Of a stretch of 64,000 bases of DNA, positions 30,614 through 39,332 are shown in pieces (position 1 is the first letter of the stretch; each line of letters starts with the position of its first letter). Source of the stretch: Kitasatospora cinereorecta (GTDB lineage Bacteria > Actinomycetota > Actinomycetes > Streptomycetales > Streptomycetaceae); NCBI RefSeq assembly GCF_024172095.1, contig NZ_JAMZDX010000001.1, positions 1,486,969 through 1,550,968 of the forward strand, written 5' to 3'. The notes below the pieces were generated by a model, which saw nothing but the letters and a program-made list of their open reading frames with translations, did no database searches and was not told the DNA's origin. The position numbers were made by a program, and so were the translations under genes.

Positions 30614-31972
30614 GTGCGTGGACGAACATGGGTTGCTGTGCCCACCGATCAGCCACCCACCACGTCCCCGCCCGCCGCCGTTCCCGCTGCCTCTGCGCCC
30701 TCCAACGGTGGACGCCTCCGCCGCCTGTCCCGCGGAGCACTCGCCGACATCGGACCGCTCCGGGACATACCCGACTACCGGCGGCTCTGGTTCGGCCAGT
30801 CCGTCTCCGCGATCGGCCAGCAGATGACGGCTGTGGCCGTCTCCGTCCAGGTCTACCAACTCACCGGCTCGCCCTTCGCCACCGGACTGGTCGGCCTCTG
30901 CTCCCTCGTCCCGCTGATCGCCTTCGGCCTGTACGGCGGCGCCATCGCCGACACCGTCGACCGGCGCAAGCTCGGCCTGATCGGCTCCGGCGGCCTCGCC
31001 CTGGTCTCCGCGGTCCTCGCCACCCAGGCCCTGGCCGGACTCCACTCCGTCGCCCTGCTCTACGCCGCGGTCGCCCTCCAGGGCGGCTTCTTCGCCGTCA
31101 GCTCGCCGGCCAGATCGTCGATGATCCCGCGACTCGTCCCCCGCGAACAGCTCCCCGCCGCCAACGCCCTCAACACCATCGGCATGAACCTCGGCATGAC
31201 CGTCGGCCCCATGCTCGGCGGCGTCCTCATCGGCACGTACGGCGCCCAGTCCGCGTACCTCGTCGACACCTTCGCGTTCGGCGCCACCCTCTACGCGATG
31301 TGGCGCCTGCCCGCCATGCACCCCCAGCGCGCCACCGACACTGTCGACGGGAAACCCGCGCGTGCGTCCGTCCTCGACGGACTGCGCTTCCTGCGCGAGC
31401 AGCCCAACCTGCGCACCAGCTTCCTCGCCGACCTCGCCGCCATGATCTTCGGCCTGCCCCGGGCCCTCTTCCCCGCCATCGCCGTCGGCTTCTACGGCGA
31501 CGGCCCCGGCACCGTCGGCCTCCTCGTCGCCGCCCCCGCCGTCGGCGCCCTCGCCGGCGGACTCTTCTCCGGCTGGATCGCCCGTGTCCACCGGCACGGC
31601 GTCGCCGTCCTCACCGCTGTCGCCGCCTGGGGACTCGCCATCGCCGCCTTCGGCGTCATCCACCAACTCTGGCTCGGCCTGCTCTTCCTCGCCGCCGCCG
31701 GCTGCGCCGACACCATCAGCATGATCTTCCGCAACACCATGATGCAGGTCGCCGCACCCGACGAGATGCGCGGCCGCCTCCAGGGCATCTTCATCGTCGT
31801 CGTCGCCGGCGGACCCCGCCTCGGCGACTTCGAATCCGGCACCGCCGCCGCCCTCACCTCACCCGCCGTCTCCGTCATCACCGGCGGCCTCGCCTGCGTC
31901 GCAGCCGTCCTCCTCCTCGCCGCCCGCCGCCCCGCGTTCCTCCGCTACGACGCCCGCCACCCCACCCCCTGA
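30614..31972 (+). CDS. MFS transporter
   Basis: A 452-aa membrane protein with about 12 hydrophobic segments. It contains the MFS_3/enterobactin-exporter-like features DYRRLWFGQSVSAIGQQMTA, GGAIADTVDRRKLGLI (the loop 2-3 motif) and FRNTMMQVAAPDEMRGRLQG. The N-terminal ~45 residues before helix 1 are Pro/Ala-rich. Start GTG 30614 is weakly supported; GTG 30638 is equally possible. Probably an efflux carrier of the MFS_3 type. The substrate is unknown. It is the last core-type gene before the tRNA-Pro. Confidence 0.88.
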   Translation: MRGRTWVAVPTDQPPTTSPPAAVPAASAPSNGGRLRRLSRGALADIGPLRDIPDYRRLWFGQSVSAIGQQMTAVAVSVQVYQLTGSPFATGLVGLCSLVPLIAFGLYGGAIADTVDRRKLGLIGSGGLALVSAVLATQALAGLHSVALLYAAVALQGGFFAVSSPARSSMIPRLVPREQLPAANALNTIGMNLGMTVGPMLGGVLIGTYGAQSAYLVDTFAFGATLYAMWRLPAMHPQRATDTVDGKPARASVLDGLRFLREQPNLRTSFLADLAAMIFGLPRALFPAIAVGFYGDGPGTVGLLVAAPAVGALAGGLFSGWIARVHRHGVAVLTAVAAWGLAIAAFGVIHQLWLGLLFLAAAGCADTISMIFRNTMMQVAAPDEMRGRLQGIFIVVVAGGPRLGDFESGTAAALTSPAVSVITGGLACVAAVLLLAARRPAFLRYDARHPTP

Positions 31973-32128
31973 CCAGCCACAACCCCACTCCGCCGCGCCA
32001 CCCGAAACCTGGCAGCGAGCACCCCCCGACGTGCTGTATTGTTTTCCACGTCGCCGAGAGATCGGCAACAAGGTCGAGAAGCCGAAGATCACCAGCCACC
32101 AGGCTGGTCCTCCAAGGCGGCGAGACCA

Positions 32129-32205
<77 letters not shown>

Positions 32206-32215
32206 GAATGTCGGA

Positions 32216-32256
32216 GCCCCGCTGACTGGACGGAAGTCCAGGCCAGCGGGGCTTTT
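32216..32256 (+). terminator. Terminator of tRNA-Pro
   Basis: An imperfect 16-bp stem (gccccgctgactggac with gtccaggccagcggggc, one bulge) followed by tttt, 14 bases after the tRNA. A diverged version also follows the second att copy at about 40993-41030. Confidence 0.75.
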
Positions 32257-32274
32257 GCCGTTTCTACGGCCGGG

Positions 32275-32350
32275 TCAGCGAACCAGCCGCAGGTGCCGTC
32301 CGGGGGAGTCCGGCGGGACCACTTCGGGACCAGGGGCCCTGCGCGGACCG
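32275..32350 (-). pseudogene. C-terminal tail of a tyrosine integrase, cut by an IS
   Basis: The minus strand reads GPEVVPPDSPGRHLRLVR followed by a stop at 32275-32277, about 70 bases from the att site. The ending HLRLV(R/H) is shared with the integrase remnant at 41184 (VRHLRLVH). Only ~25 codons remain; the frame ends exactly at the left end of the IS5-like element at 32351, and no integrase sequence continues on its far side. It is therefore the relic of the integrase of the element at att copy 1. Confidence 0.5.
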
Positions 32351-33401
32351 CTTACGACCTGGTGCGTGATTGCGGTGGCGATGTGCCGACCTGAGCGTCA
32401 ACCCTCGGTCAGGTGGTGGCGGTGCGGTCAGAGACGAGGCTGGCGACGGCGAGGTAGGTGGCCGGGAGGGTGTCGCGGCGGTGGGTCCAGCGAGCCAGGC
32501 CCTTCCAACGCTTGTGGTCGGCGAGGGCGTGCTCGACTGGAATGCGCTGGGACGAGTGCTCGTGGCGAGCCTGCTCCCGGGCTTGGTGGACTTCCGGTGC
32601 GGCGATCTTGTTCGGCTTCCTCGGTGGGGTGACGGCCTTGCCGGGATGGTCCCTTCGCAGGCCCAAGTATCCGTCATCGAGCAGCACTTGGACTTTGGGG
32701 AACTGGCGGAAGAGGTCGTCGATGCCTTCGCTGCGTATCGCGGTGGCGTCGTGCATGCGTCCGGGGCGGAGGTTGCCGGCCCACAGGGTGCGGCCCATCG
32801 CGTCGGCGACGACGGTGGCCTTCATCGTGTTCTGCTTCTTCTTGCCGGAAACGAACGCCCGGCGCCCACCGCGGTGTGGGGTCGGGCGGCGGACCTGGAC
32901 CTCGGTGGCGTCCAGTCGCAGCACGACACCCTCGGCCTGCGCGTAGGCGAAGACGTCTGCCAGGGTTCGCAACCGGACCCCGGGACGGTCGGGCACCGCG
33001 AAGCCTCGGGCAGCGAGCAGGCCCCTGACCTCACCAATCGCCCGGCTGATCGTGGAACGGTCGACACCGAACAGCAGGCCCAGGACGGCGTGCGGCAGGT
33101 CGTGGCGCAGGTGGATGAGCGTGGCACTCACCCGGTCGACGAACACGAGCCGATGCCTCGCACCCGCACCGGCCGCCCGTTGCCGCGCTCCACCACGGGC
33201 AGCGTCACGCCGGCCCTCGACCACGGCCTGCCACGGCGCGGCCAGTTCGACGACCAGATCCACCAGGTGCCGCCGCGAGACGCCAGTCAGCACCCGATGG
33301 CCGAGGACCGCACGGTTCACCTTGATCGTCACAGCGTCAGATCATGCCGCCCACAACACTGCTGGTCACGTCGCCGCCGCAATCACGCACCAGGTCGTAA
33401 G
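32351..33401 (-). mobile_element. IS5-family-like insertion sequence, 1051 bp
   Basis: Bounded by 35-bp terminal inverted repeats (32351-32385 and 33367-33401) with only two mismatches; the outer 25 bases, starting cttacgacctggtgcgtg, are identical. One transposase ORF fills it. The outermost TTA/TAA or TA may be target duplication, which symmetry makes undecidable. It sits in the relic of an integrase gene next to tRNA-Pro. It looks intact and possibly active. Confidence 0.85.
32409..33332 (-). CDS. IS5-family-like DDE transposase (DDE_Tnp_4 type)
   Basis: A 307-aa transposase. The helix-turn-helix region is VLGLLFGVDRSTISRAIGEV. DDE residues are seen in VVLRLDATEVQ, VLLDDGYLGL and RIPVEHALADHKRWKGLARW. 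Basic GKKKQNTMKATVVAD precedes the second Asp. Start GTG 33332 is taken as the ORF start; a start some residues later is possible. No frameshift, and length suits the group, so it is probably functional. It lies entirely within the 35-bp terminal repeats. Confidence 0.88.
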   Translation of the reverse strand: MTIKVNRAVLGHRVLTGVSRRHLVDLVVELAAPWQAVVEGRRDAARGGARQRAAGAGARHRLVFVDRVSATLIHLRHDLPHAVLGLLFGVDRSTISRAIGEVRGLLAARGFAVPDRPGVRLRTLADVFAYAQAEGVVLRLDATEVQVRRPTPHRGGRRAFVSGKKKQNTMKATVVADAMGRTLWAGNLRPGRMHDATAIRSEGIDDLFRQFPKVQVLLDDGYLGLRRDHPGKAVTPPRKPNKIAAPEVHQAREQARHEHSSQRIPVEHALADHKRWKGLARWTHRRDTLPATYLAVASLVSDRTATT

Positions 33402-33759
33402 GCCGGGGCAGGAACGGACAGGTCCAACTTCCACCCCCGCACAGGCGGAGGACGGCACGGAAGGCAACGGTCAGAACCAACCCCACCGGGCCGGGGCGGG
33501 CGGCTCCGCGGCTTTACCCACCTGCCCGGACCGGGACCTGCGTCGAGCAAGACCGGGGGGCCACTCGGCCACATTGCGGTCAGGCCCAAAGAGCCCTGAC
33601 CGAGTCGCAACAGCTTACGGCTCCCCGATCACGCTCGACCCCAGACCAGACAGGACACCGGCCAAAACCCCTCCACCGCCCGCGCTTCCCAGCTAGCCAC
33701 TCAGCGTGCATGATGCTCAACGATGAGTTCAAGAGGTGCTCGATCAATCGGAGGCGCCA
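33402..33759. other. Gene-less island stretch with copy 1 of a duplicated block
   Basis: No credible gene. Bases 33613-33668 are about 85% similar to 37222-37276 (see repeat). It lies between the right end of the IS5-like element and the small membrane protein gene, whose promoter and RBS (ggagg at 33750) it must contain. Confidence 0.5.
33613..33668 (+). repeat. Duplicated ~56-bp block, copy 1
   Basis: From gcttacggctccccgatcac onward this matches gcctacggccgcccgattac at 37222 with scattered substitutions and one indel. Both copies read YGxPITLDPxPDRTPxK in the same plus-strand frame, hinting at a common coding relic. Confidence 0.7.
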
Positions 33760-34182
33760 GTGAATCAGGATCCGGTGGCCAAGATGCGGCGGTACGTGCG
33801 TGGCGTTGTTGCGTTTGCCCTTTTGGTGTCAGGTATCGTAGTAGGCATCATCATTGGTAACGCTCGCTTTGCGACACCCTCACCTGACCATTGCTCCGCT
33901 GCGCGCGCATATGTGGCCACACTTCCAGGAACCTGGTCCGCCCGCGACGCTCAGTTCGTGCTTGACAACGCTTCGTGCCTTGATGCCCAGGCCATAGCCA
34001 GCGCGCATCGGGTTCTTGAACCACCTTCATCGCCGACGCTGCCTCCGCAGCCTCAGGTGTCAGCCGCCCTGAAGCAGCTCCATGATCAGAACCTGGAAAT
34101 CTGCAAGAAGCGCTTACCTGACGGCTTTATCGAAGGCAAGACCGACTCTGAGATATTGGACCTGTGCGTCCACGCGCGGTGA
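33760..34182 (+). CDS. Small single-pass membrane or lipid-less exported protein
   Basis: A 140-aa protein from GTG 33760, chosen because ggagg lies just upstream; GTG 33736 is the other option. A short basic N-terminus (VAKMRRYVRG) is followed by one hydrophobic segment (VVAFALLVSGIVVGIIIG, about residues 13-31). The C-terminal ~105 residues lie outside, with four Cys (CSAARAYVA, ASCLDAQ, ICKKRL, DLCVHAR) that could form two disulfides. Codon use is less G/C-biased than the core genes, a sign of transfer. No family is recognised. Confidence 0.65.
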   Translation: MNQDPVAKMRRYVRGVVAFALLVSGIVVGIIIGNARFATPSPDHCSAARAYVATLPGTWSARDAQFVLDNASCLDAQAIASAHRVLEPPSSPTLPPQPQVSAALKQLHDQNLEICKKRLPDGFIEGKTDSEILDLCVHAR

Positions 34183-34283
34183 CGTCTCGAAACGTCTTAC
34201 TGTCGCGCCAGATGGCCAATGACGAGTCGGATGGAAGTCGTCCCTGGCGGTGAGTTGGCCGCTGGGATTTTTCGGTTGCGAGA

Positions 34284-35135
34284 TCAATCCTGAAATTTAG
34301 CGCCAGTCTTGCATTCGTCGCACATTTCCGCGCCCGATCCGGGCTCAAAGCCATCGGGCCAGAATGAATCTAGCGTCACCTTGTTGCCGTGGAAGTAATT
34401 TTCTCCTCCATGCTTGTCGTCAAGGATGCATTGATAGCTAAGCGTGAAAGAGTCAAACCCGAGATGGCCGAAGGTCTGGATTATGCGGCCACTGTGTGAA
34501 CTGTAGTGGCAGCCGTGATCCCCGACCCATGACCCACGCCCGTCGATCCCATGAAAGTCCCTTAGGTGAATCTCCATTTCATGTTTAGCAAGATTTATTC
34601 CCATGCCGAGCTGAAGGTGGGGTAGCGGAGCCTTTGAAATATTAAGGAAGTCCACAACGGCTTCGGGTATCGGGACGCGATCCTCTGCCATCCGGCAACC
34701 AATGTGCTTTACGAAGTACTTGGTGAGGAGGCGGCGTCGATCCCGCCACTCTCTTCCATAGATTGCGGAAAGCTGAAATGAGCCGCGCAGGGCGATAGCA
34801 TCCTCATTTTGGTGGAAGTATCGGGAAAATTCCGCATACGCTTTATCGAACGGTTGGCTTCTGGTGTTGTTGCAGGCGCTGCAGAGCACATTGGAAAACT
34901 TAAGATTGTCAGAGTTTTCGCTCTGGATGAACTGCAGGTGGTCGCTCCCGCCAACTCCTCGGGCGACGCGGCCATCCTTCCCTCCATCTTTGAAGATTCG
35001 CGCCACGTCTGTTCTCTTGTGTCGATGCTCTTTGGAGTCCGCCAGCTTTCCGCACCACCAGCAGAGTCCCTGGTAATTGTGAAACGCCTCGGGAGGGGCC
35101 TGGCCTGTCATTGATTCATCGGATTTTTCTTCCAT
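34284..35135 (-). CDS. HNH-type endonuclease-like protein
   Basis: A 283-aa protein, clearly A/T-richer than its surroundings. An HNH-like zinc module spans about 24-95: CWWCGKLADSKEHRHKRTD, then FSNVLCSACNNTRSQPFDKA, giving CxxC, the EH pair and CxxCN. The remainder (about 100-283) has no motif I know, and ends with another CxxC (MCDECKTGAKFQD). Start ATG 35135. It could be a solitary restriction or homing-type nuclease carried by the island. No methylase is adjacent, so target and role are open. Confidence 0.75.
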   Translation of the reverse strand: MEEKSDESMTGQAPPEAFHNYQGLCWWCGKLADSKEHRHKRTDVARIFKDGGKDGRVARGVGGSDHLQFIQSENSDNLKFSNVLCSACNNTRSQPFDKAYAEFSRYFHQNEDAIALRGSFQLSAIYGREWRDRRRLLTKYFVKHIGCRMAEDRVPIPEAVVDFLNISKAPLPHLQLGMGINLAKHEMEIHLRDFHGIDGRGSWVGDHGCHYSSHSGRIIQTFGHLGFDSFTLSYQCILDDKHGGENYFHGNKVTLDSFWPDGFEPGSGAEMCDECKTGAKFQD

Positions 35136-35626
35136 ACTCCATGGTCACATGCCACGAAACCCGGCGCGATAGATCTCCAAGACGAACGAGGTCTGGTCAT
35201 CGGAGCGACTGGACGCGCCACGTGAGGCCCACCTCGACCGGCTCACCCCTGTGCCGATCTTGCGTCACATAGGCGTCCGGCCGGGCGGCGGCAGCTGATC
35301 GCGACAGGCTTCGCCTTGCACCAGGTGAGCACCGGATCGGATGGTCACTCGTGGCAAGGGGGGATGGGCGACCTTGCCAAAGAGCTTCACAGTCGCGTTC
35401 GTGCAGCTCAGGAACGGTCTTGTGGCGCGGAGACAACTGATTCCCAAGCGCAGGGGCTGTCTGGCGCAGTGGCTCGACTCTGGTCATGAAGGATCCGACA
35501 CTAGCCTCGCGCTTTCACGAAGCTGACTGTCCGGCAGGTGGTCAGCAAAGCAGAAAGTGCCTCTGACCAGCGAGAATAAGGATTGTCTAGGCCCTTGTTC
35601 CCGCGCCCGTCGGAGGCACTTCCCAG
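35136..35626. other. Gene-less stretch upstream of the IS1380-type transposase
   Basis: 491 bases. Short open frames here have no recognisable protein features and no RBS. The right part (about 35500-35626) probably includes the left end of the IS1380-type element and its transposase promoter, but no matching terminal repeat was found on the other side. Confidence 0.4.
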
Positions 35627-37003
35627 GTGAGTAAGCGTATCGGGTCATACCCGCGTGTCCGCGTCGAGGGCGGTGGTCGCGGGGTGGTCTCGCAGTCCGG
35701 CGCTGTGCTTCTGGTCGAGACCGCCCGCAAGGCAGGGCTGGACACGGCGATATCGGCGGCACTGGCGCCGTGGCGCAAGGCCCGGGCGGTCCACGACCCG
35801 GGCAAGATCCTGCTGGACCTCGCGCTCGCGGTGGCGCTTGGCGGGGACTGCCTGGCCGATGTCGCGATGCTGCGGGCCGAGCCCCCGGTGTTCGGACCGG
35901 TGGCCTCCGACCCGACAGTCTCCCGCCTGGTCGACACCCTCGCCGCGGCCGGATCCCGTCCACTGGCGGCGATCCGGCGGGCGCGGGCCGAAGTCCGCGA
36001 GCGGGTCTGGCGGTTGGCGGGCGAGGCGGCCCCGGACGCGGGTGGCGAGGTGGTCGTGGACATCGACGGAGTGCTGGTCCTCGCGCACTCAGAGAAGCAG
36101 GACGCGGCCAAGACCTGGAAGAAGACGTTCGGCCATCACCCGCTGTTCGCGTTCGTCGACCACGGCCGCGAGGGCTCCGGGGAACCGGTCGCCGGGCTGC
36201 TGCGGCCGGGGAACGCGGGCAGCAACACGGCCGCCGACCACATCGAAGCGGCCCGCCTGGCTTTGGCCCAGCTGCCGAAGAAATACCGGCGCGGGCGCCG
36301 GACCCTGATCCGCACCGACTCCGCCGGCGGCACCCACGACTTCCTCGACTGGCTCACCGCACGCGGCCGATGGCTGTCCTTCTCGGTCGGGATGACCATC
36401 ACCGACGCCGTTCACCAGGCCGTGCTGAAGATCCCGGCCCCGGCCTGGACGCCGGCCGTTGAACCCGGCGGCAAGGTCCGTGACGGCGCCTGGGTCGCCG
36501 AACTCGCCGGCGACGTCCTCACGGGCTGGCCGAAGGGGATGCGGCTGATCGTCCGCAAGGAACGGCCCCACCCCGGCGCCCAGTTGCGCTTCACCGACGC
36601 CGATGGCATGCGCCTGACCTGCTTCGCCACCAACACCACGGGCGTCCCAATCGCGCGGTTGGAGCTGCGGCACCGCCGGCGGGCCCGGGCCGAGGACCGC
36701 ATCCGCGCCGCCCGCGACACCGGCCTGCGCAACCTGCCCCTCCACGATGCCGCCCAGAACCAGGTCTGGCTGGAGATCGTCCAGCTCGCGCTCGACCTGC
36801 TCGCCTGGATGCCCATGCTCGCGCTGGCAGGCGACGTTCGTCGGTGGGAGCCCAAGCGCATGCGGCTGCGGTTGTTCTCCGCCGCCGCCCAGCTCGTCAC
36901 CACCGGCCGCCGCAGCTACCTCCGCCTGGCCCGCCACTGGCCCTGGACCGGCACGATCACCAGCGCGTTCGCCCGCCTGCACACCCTGCCGGACCCTGGC
37001 TGA
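35627..37003 (+). CDS. IS1380-family-like transposase
   Basis: A 458-aa DDE transposase of usual length. Diagnostic are GEVVVDIDGVLVLAHSEKQD, TWKKTFGHHPLFAFVDHG, RTDSAGGTHDFLDWL and the C-terminal NQVWLEIVQLALDLLAWMPM, with LRLFSAAAQLVTTGRRSYLR. Start GTG 35627 after tcggaggc. No frameshift or internal stop, so the gene may be active, but I could not identify paired terminal inverted repeats, so the element may have lost an end. It sits inside the tRNA-Pro island. Confidence 0.9.
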   Translation: MSKRIGSYPRVRVEGGGRGVVSQSGAVLLVETARKAGLDTAISAALAPWRKARAVHDPGKILLDLALAVALGGDCLADVAMLRAEPPVFGPVASDPTVSRLVDTLAAAGSRPLAAIRRARAEVRERVWRLAGEAAPDAGGEVVVDIDGVLVLAHSEKQDAAKTWKKTFGHHPLFAFVDHGREGSGEPVAGLLRPGNAGSNTAADHIEAARLALAQLPKKYRRGRRTLIRTDSAGGTHDFLDWLTARGRWLSFSVGMTITDAVHQAVLKIPAPAWTPAVEPGGKVRDGAWVAELAGDVLTGWPKGMRLIVRKERPHPGAQLRFTDADGMRLTCFATNTTGVPIARLELRHRRRARAEDRIRAARDTGLRNLPLHDAAQNQVWLEIVQLALDLLAWMPMLALAGDVRRWEPKRMRLRLFSAAAQLVTTGRRSYLRLARHWPWTGTITSAFARLHTLPDPG

Positions 37004-37221
37004 CCAGCGACATCGCCCCATCCCAACGAGCAGCGGTACTTCCGGAGTCGTGGAACCCGGCGCCCACCCGACGCGCCAGTCGGGCCCTCGGCATTCCTAC
37101 AGGCAGAAGACCCGGCTCGGACAAGCAGAAACGGCCCGCCAGCCGAGCTGACGAGCCGTCATGCAAGATCGAGGCTAGGCCAACTTGCGCAGGCGCCAGG
37201 CTTGCCCGAGACCGCGGTCAG

Positions 37222-37276
37222 GCCTACGGCCGCCCGATTACGCTCGACCCTGGACCAGACAGGACGCCGACCAAAC
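37222..37276 (+). repeat. Duplicated ~56-bp block, copy 2
   Basis: The partner of 33613-33668 in the same orientation, 3.6 kb away. It follows the IS1380-type transposase in a 290-base gene-less stretch (37004-37293) that otherwise shows no feature. Confidence 0.7.
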
Positions 37277-37293
37277 CGTACCGCCGCCCTTCT

Positions 37294-37905
37294 TTATGGC
37301 GCTGGACGACGGTTAGCAACGCGCCCATGAGTGGCCTGGCGGTTCGTGATGTACGTATCAATGTCATTGACAAAGAGTCCCAAGAGATCTCCGTCTTCCA
37401 CCTTTGATCCATTGTGTCCGAAGTCCCGCCTGATCGCCATCAACACCTTCTCGAGCGCGAATACAGCCTCCTCTGGCGGGAGATTTGAAACGGTTCGCTT
37501 GAAGCGCGACCACTCAACAAGCACTTCATCCGAAGACCATGTTATGAGATCTGGTGTAATCTCACGGAAGAGAGTCTCTGCTGCCGCGGCCTGCTGAGGG
37601 CCAGCCTCGGCGTGAAGGAGGGTGAAAAGCCCGGAAACCAATCTCGAGTACACAGGAATTTTGCTGGCGCGGATCTCTGTCTCGATTGCTTTCCTCTTCT
37701 CGATGAAGCGACCGATAACCAGAGTCGCCACGGCGATGATGACTGTTGCCATGGCGGTGACTGCCGCAGCCGAGACGGTCGGATTGACCCCGTGAAAGAT
37801 CTGCCGCCCGAGTTGCCTCGCGGCGAGCCCAACCACCTCCACTGCACCCAGAAGGAGGGCGACCAGGAGCAGGAGGGCGCCGAGTCCCTTGAGGAAGGTT
37901 CGCAT
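37294..37905 (-). CDS. Membrane protein with two N-terminal TM segments
   Basis: 203 aa from ATG 37905; an open frame extends to 38064 but without protein-like sequence. TM1 is about 5-25 (LKGLGALLLLVALLLGAVEVV) and TM2 about 47-65 (AVTAMATVIIAVATLVIGRF), followed by a basic turn EKRKAIETEIRA. The ~125-residue cytoplasmic part includes LFREITPDLITWSSDEVLVE, WSRFKRTVSNLPPEEAVFAL and EDGDLLGLFVNDIDTYIT. I recall similar 2-TM proteins of unknown function near mobile genes in actinobacteria. No catalytic motif. A/T-richer codon use. Confidence 0.65.
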   Translation of the reverse strand: MRTFLKGLGALLLLVALLLGAVEVVGLAARQLGRQIFHGVNPTVSAAAVTAMATVIIAVATLVIGRFIEKRKAIETEIRASKIPVYSRLVSGLFTLLHAEAGPQQAAAAETLFREITPDLITWSSDEVLVEWSRFKRTVSNLPPEEAVFALEKVLMAIRRDFGHNGSKVEDGDLLGLFVNDIDTYITNRQATHGRVANRRPAP

Positions 37906-38552
37906 GACGGAACTTTGGCAGAATAGTCGAGCGATGGGAATACCAGTTGACAAGCGGGCGCTACGTGGCCTGGTCCGGCCGGCCTGCGAGCGGCGCCGTT
38001 CCGACCACAGGTCTGACCCACCGGTAGGCCATCGATGCTCTCGTCCAGGTGATCGCGTCTGCACTCCATGCGTTGGGCTCTGGCGGAGAGCCTCTGTTCA
38101 TCCCATGAGAGCCATCGCGGGTGTCAGTCGCTCTGGGGCAAGATTGTCGGTGCGCTGCCAACGGGCCCCGGCGGCATCGGTAATCCGAAACACCATCCGC
38201 AATGGTGCATTGCCGATAAGCAGCGGCTGGACCTTAGAGCCATGCTCGCGATGGCCCGAATTGATCAGGGGCTACCAGAATCCGCCGCCACGGTTCCCTG
38301 GAGGAAGCTGGCTCGGCAATACTCCACGCGAAGCACGATGTCGAGCGGTCCCACAGCGTCAGAGCCGTCTCGGGCGGCTTGCCGACAATTGGCAAGCGCC
38401 GCTGAACTCGACGGGCTCTCCACAGCTGTTGCGCCTGCCCGCGAGCGCCCCTCCTAGCACCACGTCCAGCGCAACCGGGGTGGCCAGGAGCTGGACTGAG
38501 ACCGAGACTAGGAGAGGCTGCCAACCCTGATACCGGAAAGGGCAATTACCCA
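37906..38552. other. 647-base stretch without a credible gene
   Basis: Open frames on both strands exist (for example 38068-38457 and 38359-38643) but lack RBS and protein-like features. It may hold decayed sequence plus promoters for the divergent genes at 37905 and 38553. Confidence 0.4.
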
Positions 38553-39173
38553 ATGCCAGCTCCTCCGGAACGTCACGTCTTTGTTGCGTATCCATGGGCA
38601 CTCTACGAAGATAGAACACAGTATAAGCGGGCGTATACGTCAATGCAGACGGCGCTTAACGTCAAATTTCTCTTTGCTGAGCAGCAGGTATCAAACGGCC
38701 ACGTGCTAGAGAAGATCATCAGGATGATCGAGGCTGCCGCATTTGGGATCTATGATGTCACCCTCTGGAATGCCAATGTGACCCTCGAATACGGCGTGGC
38801 GCTCGGTCTTGGGGGCAAGGCTTTAATTGCTTTCAATCCCGATAAGACTGAACTTTCAGACGTCCCCAGCGACGTGCGCGGATACGATCGGCTGCAGTAT
38901 CGCGATCTTGAACAACTGACGAGCGCAGTGGAGGAATTAGTCGTTCAAGAACTTGGCACCGGAGCAGCGGCCGTCGACCCACTAGAGCTCGACCGCCGAG
39001 ATCTCCTCAGACTCATCCGGCAGAACCCGGGCCAAACCGTCCGTCAATTGGCCGAGCTGAGCGGACAAAAGAAGGACTACGTTCAGATGCTGCTCCGCAG
39101 AAGCAGCGATCAGCTAAAAATCACTGGGGCAACTAGGGGCACTCGATACTTCATCAAAGGGGCGGCCCAGTAG
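38553..39173 (+). CDS. Nucleoside deoxyribosyltransferase/TIR-like protein with winged helix
   Basis: A 206-aa A/T-richer gene. The N-terminal domain (about 6-135) starts RHVFVAYPWALYEDRTQYK and has MIEAAAFGIYDVTLWNANVT, LEYGVALGLGGKALIAFN. The D...N.NV.xE.G.A.xxG pattern matches the nucleoside 2-deoxyribosyltransferase/TIR-like nucleotide-cleaving fold. The C-terminal ~60 residues (RRDLLRLIRQNPGQTVRQLA) look like a winged helix. Related folds act as NAD- or nucleotide-depleting effectors or cyclic-nucleotide sensors in phage defence; here that is inference from fold resemblance and island context. ATG 38553 follows ggaaaggg. Confidence 0.6.
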   Translation: MPAPPERHVFVAYPWALYEDRTQYKRAYTSMQTALNVKFLFAEQQVSNGHVLEKIIRMIEAAAFGIYDVTLWNANVTLEYGVALGLGGKALIAFNPDKTELSDVPSDVRGYDRLQYRDLEQLTSAVEELVVQELGTGAAAVDPLELDRRDLLRLIRQNPGQTVRQLAELSGQKKDYVQMLLRRSSDQLKITGATRGTRYFIKGAAQ

Positions 39174-39332
39174 GCTCGGCGCCTGGAGAAGTCTTGGAGA
39201 TGATCTTGGATTCGGAGCCACATAGCGCCAGCTGGCTGGCAGCCCTGGCACATGCCGAGCCCACCCTGGTAGATCAGCAACCGGCGTTGCTGCCCGTCGA
39301 CTGAGCAACTTGCACGAGCGCTAGATTTACAG

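Noticed and set aside
35500..37200. Exact ends of the IS1380-type element
   Set aside because: Short matches such as tgaccagcga occur on both sides, but as direct and not inverted repeats. No convincing terminal inverted repeats were found.
37906..38552. Open frames at 38068-38457 (+) and 38359-38643 (-)
   Set aside because: No RBS, no recognisable protein pattern, and mutually overlapping.
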